64,000 nucleotides of DNA from Enterobacter kobei (GCF_001729765.1 NZ_CP017181.1:4154001-4218000); one strand, 5' to 3'; positions 49,389 through 63,436 are shown, counted from the stretch's first letter. Notes: generated from the sequence alone by a model not told the origin. Program-made: numbers and translations.

Positions 49389-49991
49389 TTACCGGTGAAA
49401 CTCCGCCACCGTCATGGTGAAGCGAAGCACGGTATCGCCTTCATTCCCGTAGCCGTGTGCGGCTTCCGTTTTCGCCACCGCCGACGCGCCAGCCTCAACC
49501 TGCGTCACCGTCTCGCCCACCGTCAGCGACAATACCCCCTCGTTCACGTGTAGCAGTTCACATGTGCCTGCCGGGTGCCCCGGTGAAGAGAAGTGTTCCC
49601 CCGGCTGCATCTCCCACTGCCACAGTTCAATCATGTCCGGGCCAGCGGTACCCGCCAGTAATCTGGCAGAACCGCCCTTTGCGCCCTGCCACAGAACCGG
49701 GATGGCCTGTTTTTCAATAACATGCACGACCGGTTCGCTGGAGACGTTAACAATATCCGCCACGGAAACGCCCAGCGCGGCAGCCAGTTTGCACAGGATA
49801 GCGATACTGGGATTGGCGGCCCCCTTTTCGATCTCCACCAGCATGCCTTTGCTGACGCTGGCGCGGCGGGATAGCTCATCCAGCGACAATTTTTTATCTT
49901 TACGCCAGTTGCGGATGCGGTTCGCCACGGCCAGGCTTACCTGGGCAACATCGGCCCCCTGCTCAGTCATTATATTGACTTTATCAGTCAT
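49389..49991 (-). CDS. XRE-family regulator with cupin sensor domain
   Basis: 200 residues. HTH_3 at about 23-77 (KLSLDELSRRASVSKGMLVE, IEKGAANPSIAILCKLAAAL) and a small cupin at about 110-190 (PGEHFSSPGHPAGTCELLHV). Such proteins often regulate amino-acid or polyamine genes. It diverges from the B3/4 and DHDPS-like genes with 42 bases between start codons, and is therefore their likely regulator. Ligand unknown. Confidence 0.85.
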   Translation of the reverse strand: MTDKVNIMTEQGADVAQVSLAVANRIRNWRKDKKLSLDELSRRASVSKGMLVEIEKGAANPSIAILCKLAAALGVSVADIVNVSSEPVVHVIEKQAIPVLWQGAKGGSARLLAGTAGPDMIELWQWEMQPGEHFSSPGHPAGTCELLHVNEGVLSLTVGETVTQVEAGASAVAKTEAAHGYGNEGDTVLRFTMTVAEFHR

Positions 49992-50033
49992 TGGTCACTA
50001 CCATGGTATAAAACAGTCGATACAGGATTATTT

Positions 50034-50720
50034 ATGTCTCTCGTTACGCCGTCAATAGACCCGCGTCTTGCCGGGATTGCCCCGGGCTTTCGGGCGCTGA
50101 GCATTCTGGTTGAAGCCGCACAGATTACCCATCCAGAAGTTGCCCCCGCCGCGCTGACGCAGGCTTGCCAGCAGGTGTTGAATGATGATGTACCGTGGGC
50201 ACAAGCGCATCTCGCCGCCTGGGATGAGGTATTTAAAAACTTTGGCGCGAAGCCAAAACGTACCCCCTGCTCGGCCTCCGCACTGCGAAAGCGGGTGCTT
50301 AAAGACGGTTCGCTACCTTCACTCGACCCGGTAGTGGACATCTATAATGCGGTCAGTATTCGCTACGCCATTCCGGTAGGGGGCGAGAATCTCGCGGCCT
50401 ATTCCGGTGCGCCGCGCCTGACGCTGGCCGAGGGCAATGAACCCTTTGACACCCTGAAAGAGGGCCAGCCGGTGGTGGAATACCCGGATGCTGGCGAGGT
50501 CATCTGGCGCGACGATATGGGCGTCACCTGTCGTCGCTGGAACTGGCGACAAGGGATACGTACCCGTCTTGATAGCCAGGCGCAGACCATGTGGTTTATT
50601 CTCGAAAGTCTGCCAACGATGCCGTCAGGTGCGCTCGAAGAAGCGGGCGAGGAGCTGGTCAGCAATCTGCAACGATTAATGCTAGGCGCAACGGCTCAGG
50701 TTCAACTGCTGGAACTGTAA
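50034..50720 (+). CDS. B3/B4 tRNA-binding-domain protein (PheT-editing-like)
   Basis: 228 residues. The fold resembles the B3/B4 domain of phenylalanyl-tRNA synthetase beta: FKNFGAKPKRTPCSASALRK, LPSLDPVVDIYNAVSIRYAI, VPVGGENL-type turn and VTCRRWNWRQGIRTRLDS. In PheRS this domain hydrolyses mischarged Tyr-tRNA. Stand-alone versions are thought to act in trans editing or on free aminoacyl compounds. First gene after xre; the DHDPS-like gene follows in 12 bases. Confidence 0.75.
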   Translation: MSLVTPSIDPRLAGIAPGFRALSILVEAAQITHPEVAPAALTQACQQVLNDDVPWAQAHLAAWDEVFKNFGAKPKRTPCSASALRKRVLKDGSLPSLDPVVDIYNAVSIRYAIPVGGENLAAYSGAPRLTLAEGNEPFDTLKEGQPVVEYPDAGEVIWRDDMGVTCRRWNWRQGIRTRLDSQAQTMWFILESLPTMPSGALEEAGEELVSNLQRLMLGATAQVQLLEL

Positions 50721-50732
50721 GAGGACAACACG

Positions 50733-51581
50733 ATGTTTCACGGGTTAAGTGCGTTTCCGTTAACGCCCCTGAAAGAGGGGAAGTTTGACGAGCAGGCCTT
50801 TATCAACCTGCTTCGCCCCCTGGTCGACGCGGGGGTGGATTCGCTGGGTATTCTGGGTTCAACGGGCAGCTATGCCTACCTCACCGTTGAGGAGCGCACG
50901 CATATTACCCGCTGCGCGGTGGAACATGCCAATGGCATTCCGGTCATGGTCAGTATTGGCGCACTGAGACTGGATGACATTCTGCGTCTGGCTGAGCACG
51001 CGCAGAAGGCGGGAGCATCCAGCGTGCTGATGGCACCGGTGTCGTACCAGCGTTTGACGACGGACGAGGTATATTCGCTATATGAGACGGTAACTCGCCA
51101 GCTCTCCGTCCCGCTGTGCGTTTATGATAATCCCGCCACCACCGGGTTTGAGTTTAGCGACGAGCTGATGTTTGCCGTGGCGGCGCTGCCCAATATTGGC
51201 TCGGTGAAAATGGGCCACATGCCGGAGGATGTGTCGCGGGTGCGGGCGCGTCTTCCGAAGACGGTCACGCTGGGGATAAGCGGCGACTGGCGGGCAGCAT
51301 CCGCCCTGCAGGCCGGGTTTGACGTCTGGTATTCCGTCGTCGGCGGGCTGTTCCCTCAGGCGGCACTGGCAATTGCGCACTCGAAAGACAGCATGGAATC
51401 AGAACGTCTGGAGCCACTGTGGGCGCTGTTCCGCCGTTACGGCAGCGTGCGGGTGATGGCAGCGGCAGCCGAGATGATGGGAAAAGTGGAGGCACCGGCG
51501 CTCCCCTTCCCACTGCAGGCGATTCAGGGTGAGCCGCGCGAGGCGCTTGCTGCGATCCTGGCGGACCTGAAGCTGGCCTGA
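50733..51581 (+). CDS. Dihydrodipicolinate synthase/N-acetylneuraminate lyase family protein
   Basis: 282 residues, TIM-barrel class I aldolase. LGILGSTGSYAYLTVEERTH covers the substrate loop (GSTGS in place of the DapA GTTGE), YDNPATTGFEFSDEL holds the catalytic Tyr, and the Schiff-base Lys lies in IGSVKMGHM. It is probably not DapA; it is an aldolase for another keto acid. GAGGACA precedes the ATG. Grouping with a B3/4 protein and an XRE-cupin regulator suggests amino-acid-derived substrates (inference). Confidence 0.82.
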   Translation: MFHGLSAFPLTPLKEGKFDEQAFINLLRPLVDAGVDSLGILGSTGSYAYLTVEERTHITRCAVEHANGIPVMVSIGALRLDDILRLAEHAQKAGASSVLMAPVSYQRLTTDEVYSLYETVTRQLSVPLCVYDNPATTGFEFSDELMFAVAALPNIGSVKMGHMPEDVSRVRARLPKTVTLGISGDWRAASALQAGFDVWYSVVGGLFPQAALAIAHSKDSMESERLEPLWALFRRYGSVRVMAAAAEMMGKVEAPALPFPLQAIQGEPREALAAILADLKLA

Positions 51582-51585
51582 AAAA

Positions 51586-51617
51586 TGCCGGGTGGCGCTA
51601 GCGCTTACCCGGCCTAC
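51586..51617. repeat. REP element
   Basis: GCCGGGTGGCGCTAGCGCTT and ACCCGGCCTAC: a single REP palindrome after the DHDPS-like stop. Confidence 0.75.
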
Positions 51618-51731
51618 AAAACTTCATCAATCTGTTGCGTCCCCGATCAAACGTGGAATCTCGCAATAATGATTCCTTTTCCAGTATGAGATATCATTTC
51701 CCGATAATCGGCCAGCCACCTCTGAGGGACC

Positions 51732-52703
51732 ATGCGCTATTTTTTTCTGGAATGGGTCAATCCTTTCGAAATCATGATGCTTAATTCGCTTGCTCAGGAT
51801 CATCCCGTTAAGCAAATTAATCGCATTATGCGACGTTATAAATCAATCAATGCCCTGTTACCAGGCAACGCATTAAAAAAATGGCATAAACGCACCCACT
51901 GTGCTGTGAAATTATCAGCAATCAAGCCCGATGATATTGCGATTTGCAATGGATACAGCGTCTTTCCATTCCTGGATTATGTCGCCAGTATGCCTTGTAA
52001 AAAAGTGCTGATTCTCCGCGACTCCGTTGAAGCCCTGACACGGAAACGACGTCACCTTGGGCAACTGGCTCAGGATCAAGATTACATCGAGACCGTTCGC
52101 CCGGTCTTTGATGCTATTTATAGCTTTGATCCCGCCGATTGCGAACGTTATAACCTGCGTGCGATTGAGCAGTTTTTGCCCTTTAGCTGGAAAGAAATCG
52201 AGCAGTTTCAAAAACAAAATCCAACTGAAAATAAAAGCTGTTTTTTTGTCGGTGGCTATGAACCCATTCGCGCAAATGTTGTGCGCACATTGACGCCGGT
52301 ACTCGAAAATTGCGGCTACAAGACAGATTTCTACCTGCTGGATAAGTACGATAACCAGGGTAACTATCCCGATAATTGTCAAAATAAAAAACTGAGTTAT
52401 CAGGAAAATATTGAAAAAGCCAAACGCTGCTCTGTCATGCTGGAAATAAACAAACCTGAGCAACAGGGATTAACTCTCCGCGCTCTGGAAGCCCTGATTC
52501 TGAATAAGAAGCTGATCACCACAAACGCGTCGATTAAAAACATGGCGCTTTACCATCCCGACCGTATTTTCATTTTTAACGGTGTAAATACCGAGAGTCT
52601 GGAAGCGTTTCTTCACAGCGGCCTGCCTGAAAGAGATGAAAAACTCCTCAGACAATATTGTGCAGACAGCCTGCTCACAACGTTACAAAAGCATCATCCC
52701 TGA
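51732..52703 (+). CDS. Unassigned protein, possibly glycosyltransferase-like
   Basis: 323 residues, AT-richer than its neighbours. An N-terminal half (AIKPDDIAICNGYSVFPFLD, KVLILRDSVEAL) is followed by a Rossmann-like half (CFFVGGYEPIRANVVRTLTP, SYQENIEKAKRCSVMLEINK, GLTLRALEALILNKKLITTN). The last stretch resembles the C-terminal nucleotide-sugar-binding part of GT-B or CgeB-like glycosyltransferases acting on surface polysaccharides. No signal peptide or membrane segment. It is alone between a REP element and lsrG, which fits a transferred gene. Confidence 0.5.
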   Translation: MRYFFLEWVNPFEIMMLNSLAQDHPVKQINRIMRRYKSINALLPGNALKKWHKRTHCAVKLSAIKPDDIAICNGYSVFPFLDYVASMPCKKVLILRDSVEALTRKRRHLGQLAQDQDYIETVRPVFDAIYSFDPADCERYNLRAIEQFLPFSWKEIEQFQKQNPTENKSCFFVGGYEPIRANVVRTLTPVLENCGYKTDFYLLDKYDNQGNYPDNCQNKKLSYQENIEKAKRCSVMLEINKPEQQGLTLRALEALILNKKLITTNASIKNMALYHPDRIFIFNGVNTESLEAFLHSGLPERDEKLLRQYCADSLLTTLQKHHP

Positions 52704-52744
52704 TCGATGCTTGCCCGGCAGACCGGTCTACCGGGCAAAAAAAA

Positions 52745-53038
52745 CTACTCCGGCAACAACCCCACAAAACTGCGTTTTTTGCGCGGCTCCGACATCAGGT
52801 CCTCAAGCTTATCCACGCACGCCAGATAGTGCGGCGTCTGCTTATGCGCCAGCACCGCCGCTTCGTCTTTATAGGCTTCGTAGATAAAGAACCGGGTTTT
52901 CACCCTCGGATCCTGCAGGACGTCAAAACGCAGGTTTCCCGGCTCCTTAATCGCCCCTTCATGGTTGGCGCGAAACACCGTCAGAAACTCGTCCACCCGC
53001 TCGGGTTTGATGTTGATCTCCACTAACGTCACGTTCAT
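52745..53038 (-). CDS. lsrG: (4S)-4-hydroxy-5-phosphonooxypentane-2,3-dione isomerase LsrG
   Basis: 97 residues, ABM-type dimeric barrel: [40 protein letters not shown] and [13 protein letters not shown]. LsrG isomerises phospho-AI-2, ending the signal. Its start overlaps the lsrF stop by four bases; last gene of the operon. Confidence 0.95.
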   Translation of the reverse strand: MNVTLVEINIKPERVDEFLTVFRANHEGAIKEPGNLRFDVLQDPRVKTRFFIYEAYKDEAAVLAHKQTPHYLACVDKLEDLMSEPRKKRSFVGLLPE

Positions 53039-53922
53039 TTTGCTTCTCCCTGTTTCTCTTCCTGCCAGAACTGGAACGCTTCACGGGCGCTCATGTTCTC
53101 GTGAACTACTTTTTTCACTGCCTTCAGCATGGCGAGCGGCGCGCTGGACTGGAAGATATTGCGCCCCATGTCCACACCGGATGCGCCCTGGTCAATCGCG
53201 CGCCAGCACATCTCCAGCGCCTCGTGCTCCGGCAGCTTTTTGCCGCCGGCGATGACGATCGGCACCGGGCAGCTGGCGGTGACTTTTTCAAAGCCCTCAT
53301 CCACATAATAGGTTTTGACGAACTGCGCCCCCATTTCGGCGGCAATGCGGCTGGCAAGTGAGAAATACCGCGCGTCGCGCGCCATCTCTTTCCCCACCCC
53401 TGTCACCGCGAGGGTTGGCATGCCGTAGCGGGCACCGGCGTCGACAAGCTTGATGATGTTGTTGATCGACTGATGCTCGAACTCGCTGCCAATGTAGACC
53501 TGTGCTGCGACCGCACAGACGTTCAGCCGGAGCGCATCTTCCATTGCCACCGCCACGCACTCGTTGGACAATTCGCCCAGAATTGAGTTACCGCCGGAGG
53601 CGCGCAGCACAACCGGTTTGTTGGTGGCCGCAGGCACGGTGCTCCGCAGGATACCGCGGGTACACATCAGCACATCGGTTTCGCCAAACAGCGGCGCAAT
53701 GGAGAGATCGATACGCTCAAGGCCGGTGGTCGGCCCCTGGAAATAACCGTGGTCAAAGGCCAGCATCACCGTGCGGTTGCTTTGCGGGTTGAAGATGCGC
53801 GAAAGCCTGGACTGCATCCCCCAGTCCAGCGAACCACAGCCCTTCAGGGTAAACGGCACATTCTGCTGTGGCGTGCCGATGCCAAAATCCTTCCCGTCTT
53901 TGATGTCGTCTAAATCAGCCAT
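53035..53922 (-). CDS. lsrF: 3-hydroxy-5-phosphonooxypentane-2,4-dione thiolase LsrF
   Basis: 295 residues, class I aldolase-like barrel. [20 protein letters not shown] is the typical start; [40 protein letters not shown] with the catalytic Lys, and [20 protein letters not shown] follow. It transfers the acetyl group to CoA in AI-2 breakdown. Confidence 0.96.
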   Translation of the reverse strand: MADLDDIKDGKDFGIGTPQQNVPFTLKGCGSLDWGMQSRLSRIFNPQSNRTVMLAFDHGYFQGPTTGLERIDLSIAPLFGETDVLMCTRGILRSTVPAATNKPVVLRASGGNSILGELSNECVAVAMEDALRLNVCAVAAQVYIGSEFEHQSINNIIKLVDAGARYGMPTLAVTGVGKEMARDARYFSLASRIAAEMGAQFVKTYYVDEGFEKVTASCPVPIVIAGGKKLPEHEALEMCWRAIDQGASGVDMGRNIFQSSAPLAMLKAVKKVVHENMSAREAFQFWQEEKQGEAK

Positions 53923-53933
53923 TTGTTCCCCCG

Positions 53934-54935
53934 TCAGAAATCGTATTTGTTGATGTTCTCTTTAGTGAACACCACGCGTTCCGGCAGCAGCACGATGCCG
54001 TTACCTTTCGCCTCATACTGGTAGCCCTGCACGCTGTTCGGTTCGACCTTCAGCGTACCGATCTCTTTCACGTCCACGCTGTCGCCAACGTTAAGATCGC
54101 CTTTTTTCAGTAAACGATCGGCGACATTGACCGCAATTTTGCCCTGTTGCACCACGTCCCACAGGCCGAAGGCTTTTACCGTGCCGCGCTCCACGTATGG
54201 ACGCATGACGTTTGGCGTGCTGAACCCGACAATCGCCACCCCTTCCCGCTTCAGATTTTCTGCTGCCTGCGCAGCGGCTGGCAGGGCGTTGGCATCCGGG
54301 GCGATGATCGCATCCAGATCCGGATACGCTTTTAAGATCCCCTCGGCGGTTTGCAGGGATTTGGTGGCATCGTTATAGCCAAACTGAGTGGTCACGATCT
54401 GCCACTGAGGATGATCTTTCTCGATTTTAGCCTTCGCCTCTTTCACCCACTGGTTCTGGTCGGTGACCGTCGGGCTGGAGTAGAAGAATGCCACTTTGGC
54501 ATTCGGTTTGGTGACCTGCTTGCCCGCCATCTCCACCAGCAGGCCGCCGAGCTGTTCCGGCGTCCCCTGGTTGATATATATGCTGCGGCACTCCGGTTTG
54601 GTGTCGGAATCCCAGGTCAGCACTTTGACGCCGCGCTGCATCGCGCGTTTTAAGGCCGGGCAGAGGCCGTCCGGCGACACGGCAGAGACGATAATCGCGT
54701 TGTAGCCCTGGTTAACGAAGTTGTTGATGAGCTGCACCTGTCCGGAAACGCTCGGCTCGGTTGGACCGTCATAGGTGACGTCCACGCCGAGGTCTTTCCC
54801 CGCCTCTTTCGCACCGTTGCCGCCGCTGGTGAAGAAGCCAACCCCCACCAGTTTCGGGATAAAGGCAATCCGATCCGCCGCCTGCGCCGAGGCGAAGCTG
54901 AGGGCCATTGCCAGGACTATCAGTTTTGTTTTCAT
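53934..54935 (-). CDS. lsrB: Autoinducer-2 binding protein LsrB
   Basis: 333 residues with a signal peptide ([16 protein letters not shown]) and a sugar-binding-type fold: [40 protein letters not shown] and [20 protein letters not shown]. Lys, Asp and Ala ligand positions of LsrB appear conserved ([25 protein letters not shown]). It captures AI-2 for LsrACD. Confidence 0.96.
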   Translation of the reverse strand: MKTKLIVLAMALSFASAQAADRIAFIPKLVGVGFFTSGGNGAKEAGKDLGVDVTYDGPTEPSVSGQVQLINNFVNQGYNAIIVSAVSPDGLCPALKRAMQRGVKVLTWDSDTKPECRSIYINQGTPEQLGGLLVEMAGKQVTKPNAKVAFFYSSPTVTDQNQWVKEAKAKIEKDHPQWQIVTTQFGYNDATKSLQTAEGILKAYPDLDAIIAPDANALPAAAQAAENLKREGVAIVGFSTPNVMRPYVERGTVKAFGLWDVVQQGKIAVNVADRLLKKGDLNVGDSVDVKEIGTLKVEPNSVQGYQYEAKGNGIVLLPERVVFTKENINKYDF

Positions 54936-54936
54936 C

Positions 54937-55914
54937 TTACGCTCCGGAAAGTTTTCTAAAGAGAGAACGCACCCATTCGCGGTGCAGACTCAGCGAACGA
55001 CCCATCACCACCACAACCAGCAGCGCTCCTGAAAGCGCGCTCGATACCTGGTTAGGGATGCCGACCATCTGTAAACCCTGTTGCAGGTACCCCACCAGCA
55101 GCGCCGCCAGCGCCGTACCGACAACCGAACCTGACCCGCCGTAGATATTCGCCCCGCCGAGTACGGCGGCGGTGAGCGCAGGCATCAGCAAATCGCGCCC
55201 CAGATCTGACCGCGCGGAACCGAAATAGGAGACCATGACCAGCGCGGCAATGGCCGAGGCCACGCCCACCAGACCGTACAGCGCGTAGGGCATACCGTTA
55301 ACCGACAGCGCCGCATAGCGTGCCGCTCGCGGGTTCTGGCCAATCAAAAACAGATGACGGCCAAAGCGCCCGCGGTGGGTAATCAGCCAGAAGAAAACGG
55401 TAATCACAGCGAACAGCACCAGCGGGAGCGGCAGGCCAACGACCGTGAGATTCGCGAACGCGGTAAAGCTGTCCGGGAAGCCGCCGATGCCCTCATAGCC
55501 CGTCGCCCCCGCCATGCCGGAAAGCAGCAACGCCCCGCCACCGTAGAGATAGAGCGTGCCGAGGGTAATCACCAATGGACTGATGCCGGTGTAGTGGATC
55601 AGCGCCGCATTCACCAGCCCGCACAGCAGGCCGAGCAGCAGCGTCAGCGGAATGGCCACCGCCATCGGCCACCCGGCCTGCATCATCACCCCCAGCGCGA
55701 TGGCGCACAGGCCGATGGTCGAACCCAGCGAGATGTCGATCCCGCCGCTGATAATGACAAGCGTGAGCGGCAGCGCCACGATACCGATACAGATGAAGTC
55801 GCTGGTGCTGAACAGCAGCATATTGATGTCGAGCATGCGCGGGTTAATAGCGCCAAAGAGCAGGATCTCCAGCACCAGCAAAACCAGCAGCGCGCTTTCC
55901 CAGTTAAGCTTCAT
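54937..55914 (-). CDS. lsrD: AI-2 ABC permease LsrD
   Basis: 325 residues, RbsC-type permease with about eight to ten membrane segments: [40 protein letters not shown] and [20 protein letters not shown]. One base before lsrB and one after lsrC, so tightly coupled. Confidence 0.94.
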   Translation of the reverse strand: MKLNWESALLVLLVLEILLFGAINPRMLDINMLLFSTSDFICIGIVALPLTLVIISGGIDISLGSTIGLCAIALGVMMQAGWPMAVAIPLTLLLGLLCGLVNAALIHYTGISPLVITLGTLYLYGGGALLLSGMAGATGYEGIGGFPDSFTAFANLTVVGLPLPLVLFAVITVFFWLITHRGRFGRHLFLIGQNPRAARYAALSVNGMPYALYGLVGVASAIAALVMVSYFGSARSDLGRDLLMPALTAAVLGGANIYGGSGSVVGTALAALLVGYLQQGLQMVGIPNQVSSALSGALLVVVVMGRSLSLHREWVRSLFRKLSGA

Positions 55915-56942
<1,028 letters not shown>

Positions 56943-56946
<4 letters not shown>

Positions 56947-58433
56947 GATTGCCCTCCGAACGCCAGCGCCATCATCCTGTCGAGGCTAACGGCATGGCGC
57001 GGCAGCTCGCCGCTGAGTACGCCCTGATGCATCACCAGTACGCGATCGGCAAGGCCCGGGAACTCATCGAGATCGCTTGAGATCATCAGTACCGCGACGT
57101 TCTGCGCGGCCACGCTTTTGATGAGCTGGTAGATATCGGCGCGCGCGGAGACGTCCACGCCACGCGTCGGTTCATCGACAATAAGGAGTAAAGGATTGGC
57201 CTCCAGACAGCGCGCCAGCAGTACCTTCTGCTGGTTGCCGCCGGAGAGCGTACGCACGGTTTGATCCGCATGGTTGAGCTTAATCCCGAGCGCACGGTGA
57301 TAGCGCTCTACCACCGCCGACTCCCGCTTGCGCTGCTGCCAGAGAGACGGCTCGTTCAGCACCACGGTGTTCCAGCGGATCGGCGCGTCGAGGAACAGGC
57401 CGGAAACCTGCCTGTCTTCCGGCAGGTAAACCAGCCCTTTTTCCAGACGTGAACCAGGCGGATCGGCAGTGATTTCCTGATTCTCCAGCCAGACGCGCCC
57501 CCCGCGCACCGGACGCAGGCCGTAAAGCGTTTCGGCAAACTCGGTGCGCCCGGATCCCACCAGCCCGGCCAGGCCGACGATCTCACCGGCGAAGATCTCA
57601 AGACTCAGATCGATAAACCCCTCCCCGGTGAGATCCTCCACGCGCAGCACCGGGAAATCCTGCGGCTGGGTGCGGCGGTTGCCCGGCAACGCCAGCCACA
57701 GCTTTTGCGTCTCGCTCAGAGATTTTTCCCGACTCACTGGCGTCATGGCGGCAATCAGGGCGTTATCGTCAAACTGCGCGGTTTCACCGCTCAGCACCAC
57801 TGCACCGTCGCGCATCACCGAGATGTGGCTCGAAAGCAGGCGAATTTCCGGCAGCTTATGCGAGATAAAAACAATGCCGACGCCAAGCGCCTGCAACGCG
57901 CGGATCTGGCGGAAGAGGCGTTCGGTTTCGCCGGGCGTGAGCGAGGCGGTGGGTTCGTCGAGGATCAGGATCCTGGCGTTGCGCATTAATCCGCGGAGGA
58001 TCTCTACCATCTGCTGATCCGCCACTTCCAGTGTGCTGGCGGTGGCATCAAGGTTAAGCTGGCATTGCAGCTGCTGGAGCTTATCGGCCAGGCGCGGTTC
58101 CAGATCCCGTTCACGGGGCAGGCGAAAGAGGATGTTTTCCCGCACCGTCAGGTTGGGGAACAGCAGCGGCTCCTGCGGTACCAGATAAATGCCGAGCTTA
58201 TGCGCCTGCGCTGGCGTAAGCCGTGCAAAAGACTCCCCCGCAACCGAAAGTTCACCGCTGTCGGGCGTTTCAACTCCGGCGATGATCTTCATCAGCGTCG
58301 ATTTTCCCGCACCGTTCCCGCCCATCAGGGCGTGTACCTGGCCCGCGAGCAGCGTGAAATCAATGCCTTTTAACACCGGCACGCCCGAGAACTGTTTGCT
58401 GATCCCCCGCGCTTCAATAAGTGGTGTCATCAT
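56943..58433 (-). CDS. lsrA: AI-2 ABC transporter ATPase LsrA
   Basis: About 496 residues with two ABC domains of the sugar-transporter type. Walker [13 protein letters not shown] is intact and Walker B is [12 protein letters not shown] in the first; the second has [12 protein letters not shown], the signature [16 protein letters not shown] and [11 protein letters not shown]. The frame is open to 58478, but [17 protein letters not shown] is the family-like start; the CGGAGCG spacing favours the second of the two ATGs (58430). First gene of lsrACDBFG. Confidence 0.95.
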
Positions 58434-58443
58434 CGCTCCGCTA

Positions 58444-58478
58444 TTGAACAAATGATTTTTAGATTTAATAATGTTCAA
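58444..58478. promoter_or_regulatory. Candidate LsrR operator
   Basis: TTGAACA (58444-58450) and TGTTCAA (58472-58478) form an inverted repeat right before lsrA, with starts 28 bases apart. Its location and symmetry suit the lsr repressor LsrR; the exact LsrR word is not certain to me. Confidence 0.4.
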
Positions 58479-58574
58479 AAGCGTAGACGGTGAACTATAT
58501 TTACAACCGTGCAGGGATCACAGTTTTATTGATTAAGATCCAGATAAAACAGAAACCCACTTAAAGATCCGTTT

Positions 58575-58590
58575 TGTCGCGTGGCTCACA
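58575..58590. promoter_or_regulatory. Candidate CRP site in the lsrA-lsrR region
   Basis: TGTCGCGTGGCTCACA: a perfect TCACA half and a 3-of-5 TGTGA half at the right spacing. lsr operons are cAMP-CRP dependent in E. coli. Confidence 0.45.
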
Positions 58591-58645
58591 TTTTCCCTTC
58601 GCGTCATCACGAACATATGATCTAAATTTTTATAAGAGTTCAATT

Positions 58646-59614
58646 ATGAGCGATAAACGCACTGCGGAAGAAGGACGGTTTGCCGGGCTGGCGCTGGCGG
58701 AAGAGGAGCTGGTGGCGCGCGTGGCCTGGTGCTATTACCACGACGGGCTGACCCAGAACGACATCGGTGAGCGACTCGGGCTGCCGCGTTTGAAGATCTC
58801 CCGTCTGCTGGAGAAAGGCCGCCAGTCCGGGGTGATCCGCGTGCAGATCAACTCCCGTTACGAGGGCTGTCTGGCGCTGGAAACCGAACTACAGCAGCGC
58901 TTTGGGCTGAAGCTGGTGCGCGTGATGCCCGCCCTGAATACGCCGCCGATGAACGTGCGGCTGGGCATTGGCGCGGCGCAGTCGCTAATGGGCGTGCTGG
59001 AGCCCGGCCAGCTGTTGGCGGTGGGATTTGGTGAAACGACCATGAGCAGCCTACAGCACCTGAGCGGCTTTATCAGCTCGCAGCAGATCCGCCTGGTGAC
59101 GCTCTCCGGCGGCGTCGGGCCGTATATGACCGGTATCGGCCAGCTGGACGCGGCCTGCAGCGTCAGCATGATCCCCGCCCCGCTGCGCGTGTCATCCGCC
59201 TCCGTTGCCGGGATCTTAAAACGTGAAACCAGCGTGCGGGACGTGATCCTCGCCGCCACCGCCGCCGACGTGGCGGTGGTCGGCATTGGTTCGGTGAACC
59301 AGCGCCGTGACGCCACGATACTGCGCTCCGGCTATATCAGCGAAGGTGAACAGCTGATGTACGCCCGCAAAGGCGCAGTCGGCGACATTCTCGGTTATTT
59401 CCTTAATGCCGAGGGGGAATGCGTTGAGGAGCTGGAGATCCATAAAGAATTACTCGGCGTCACGCTCGATGAACTGGCGCAACTGCCTACCATCGTTGGC
59501 GTGGCCGGCGGGGAAGAGAAAGCCGATGCGATTTATGCCGCACTGAAGGGTCGCCGTATCAATGGCCTGGTGACGGAGGAGACGACAGCCCGCGCGGTGC
59601 TGGCCCTGACGTAA
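58646..59614 (+). CDS. lsrR: lsr operon repressor LsrR
   Basis: 322 residues from [20 protein letters not shown] at 58646; the upstream in-frame codons to 58574 fall in the promoter region. HTH of SorC/DeoR type ([40 protein letters not shown]) and a SorC sugar-phosphate-binding domain ([37 protein letters not shown]). It represses lsr until phospho-AI-2 binds. Confidence 0.95.
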   Translation: MSDKRTAEEGRFAGLALAEEELVARVAWCYYHDGLTQNDIGERLGLPRLKISRLLEKGRQSGVIRVQINSRYEGCLALETELQQRFGLKLVRVMPALNTPPMNVRLGIGAAQSLMGVLEPGQLLAVGFGETTMSSLQHLSGFISSQQIRLVTLSGGVGPYMTGIGQLDAACSVSMIPAPLRVSSASVAGILKRETSVRDVILAATAADVAVVGIGSVNQRRDATILRSGYISEGEQLMYARKGAVGDILGYFLNAEGECVEELEIHKELLGVTLDELAQLPTIVGVAGGEEKADAIYAALKGRRINGLVTEETTARAVLALT

Positions 59615-59648
59615 CGGGGATGCCCTGCGCTAACAACGAGGCAAGCTC

Positions 59649-61229
59649 ATGAGTTACCTTTTAGCGTTAGATGCAGGGACCGGCAGCGTTCGCGCCGTGA
59701 TTTTCGATTTACAGGGCAGCCAGATTGCCGTCGGTCAGGCCGAGTGGAAGCACCTGAGCGTGGAGAACGTACCGGGATCGATGGAGTTCGATCTCGACAC
59801 CAACTGGCGGCTGACCTGCCAGTGCATTCATCAGGCGCTGGAGCGTGCGCACCTGACCGCGGCGGATATCCAGTCCGTTGCCTGCTGCTCCATGCGCGAA
59901 GGGATTGTGCTGTACGACCGCAACGGCGAGGCCATCTGGGCCTGCGCCAACGTCGACGCCCGCGCCAGCCGCGAGGTGGCCGAGCTCAAAGAGATCCACG
60001 ACAACCGCTTTGAATCCGAAGTATATGACGTCTCCGGGCAAACTCTCGCCCTGAGCGCCATGCCGCGCCTTCTGTGGCTGGCGCACCATCGCCCCGACAT
60101 TTACCGCAAGGCCGCGACCATCACCATGATCAGCGACTGGCTGGCGGCGAAGCTTTCCGGCGAGCTGGCGGTGGATCCCTCCAATGCGGGCACCACGGGC
60201 ATGCTGGATCTCTTTTCCCGCGACTGGCGTCCGGCGCTGCTCGACATGGCCGGGCTGCGCGCCGATATTCTCTCCCCGGTGAAAGAGACCGGCAGCGTAC
60301 TGGGAGCGATTACCCATGAAGCCGCGCAGCAAAGCGGCCTGCGCGAAGGCACGCCGGTGGTAATGGGCGGTGGCGACGTGCAGTTGGGCTGTCTGGGGCT
60401 GGGCGTGGTCCGCGCCGGACAAACGGCGGTGCTGGGCGGCACCTTCTGGCAGCAGGTGGTGAACCTGCCGCAGGTGCGCACCGACCCCGATATGAATATC
60501 CGCGTGAACCCGCACGTCATCCCCGGCATGGCCCAGGCGGAGTCGATCAGCTTCTTCACCGGGCTGACCATGCGCTGGTTCCGCGACGCCTTTTGCGCAG
60601 AAGAAAAGCTGATTGCCGGGCGGATGGGAGTGGACACCTATACTCTGCTGGAAGAGATGGCGAGCCGCGTGCCGGCAGGCTCCCACGGGGTGATGCCGAT
60701 CTTCTCCGACGCGATGCATTTCAAGCAGTGGTACCACGCCGCGCCGTCGTTTATTAACCTCTCTATCGACCCGGAAAAGTGCAACAAAGCGACGCTGTTC
60801 CGTGCCCTGGAAGAGAATGCGGCAATCGTTTCGGCCTGCAACCTGGCGCAGATTTCGCGCTTCTCCGGCGTGACGTTTGAAAGTTTAGTTTTTGCGGGCG
60901 GAGGGGCAAAAGGCGCCCTGTGGAGTCAGATCTTAAGCGACGTCACCGGGTTGCCGGTACGCGTGCCGGAAGTGAAAGAGGCGACAGCGCTCGGCTGCGC
61001 GATTGCGGCAGGCGCAGGCGCGGGATTATTTGCAGATATGGCCTCAACGGGCGAGCGGCTGGTGAAGTGGAGCCGCGAGTTCACGCCAAATCCCCAGCAT
61101 CGTGAGCTGTATGACGGCATGATGCAAAAATGGCAGGCGGTGTATGCCGACCAGCTTGGGCTGGTGGATAGCGGGCTGACCACATCGATGTGGCAGGCCC
61201 CGGGATTGGTACGGGCAGCGGCGCCGTAA
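59649..61229 (+). CDS. lsrK: Autoinducer-2 kinase LsrK
   Basis: 526 residues, FGGY carbohydrate kinase: [58 protein letters not shown] and [20 protein letters not shown]. It phosphorylates AI-2 in the cytoplasm, making the LsrR ligand. 34 bases after lsrR, same operon. Confidence 0.96.
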   Translation: MSYLLALDAGTGSVRAVIFDLQGSQIAVGQAEWKHLSVENVPGSMEFDLDTNWRLTCQCIHQALERAHLTAADIQSVACCSMREGIVLYDRNGEAIWACANVDARASREVAELKEIHDNRFESEVYDVSGQTLALSAMPRLLWLAHHRPDIYRKAATITMISDWLAAKLSGELAVDPSNAGTTGMLDLFSRDWRPALLDMAGLRADILSPVKETGSVLGAITHEAAQQSGLREGTPVVMGGGDVQLGCLGLGVVRAGQTAVLGGTFWQQVVNLPQVRTDPDMNIRVNPHVIPGMAQAESISFFTGLTMRWFRDAFCAEEKLIAGRMGVDTYTLLEEMASRVPAGSHGVMPIFSDAMHFKQWYHAAPSFINLSIDPEKCNKATLFRALEENAAIVSACNLAQISRFSGVTFESLVFAGGGAKGALWSQILSDVTGLPVRVPEVKEATALGCAIAAGAGAGLFADMASTGERLVKWSREFTPNPQHRELYDGMMQKWQAVYADQLGLVDSGLTTSMWQAPGLVRAAAP

Positions 61230-61233
61230 AATA

Positions 61234-61304
61234 CGCCGGATGGCGCTGCGCTTATCCGTCCTGGGGTTTTGTAGCCCCGGTAAGCGCAGCGCCACCTGGG
61301 AAGT
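61234..61304. repeat. REP/BIME pair after lsrK
   Basis: GCCGGATGGCGCTGCGCTTA and CCGGTAAGCGCAGCGCCACC face each other around GGGGTTTTGTAGCCCC. This is a standard BIME between lsrK and fadH. Confidence 0.8.
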
Positions 61305-61372
61305 TCTTTGAGATCTATCACAATCATTCGATCCCACTTTTACCTTTCCGCTGCCGCTGGCTAAATTAGTAA

Positions 61373-63436
<2,064 letters not shown>

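Noticed and set aside
59709..60737. 342-codon minus-strand frame over lsrK
   Set aside because: Antisense to lsrK; the similar 314-codon frame over fadH (61907-62851) was rejected for the same reason.
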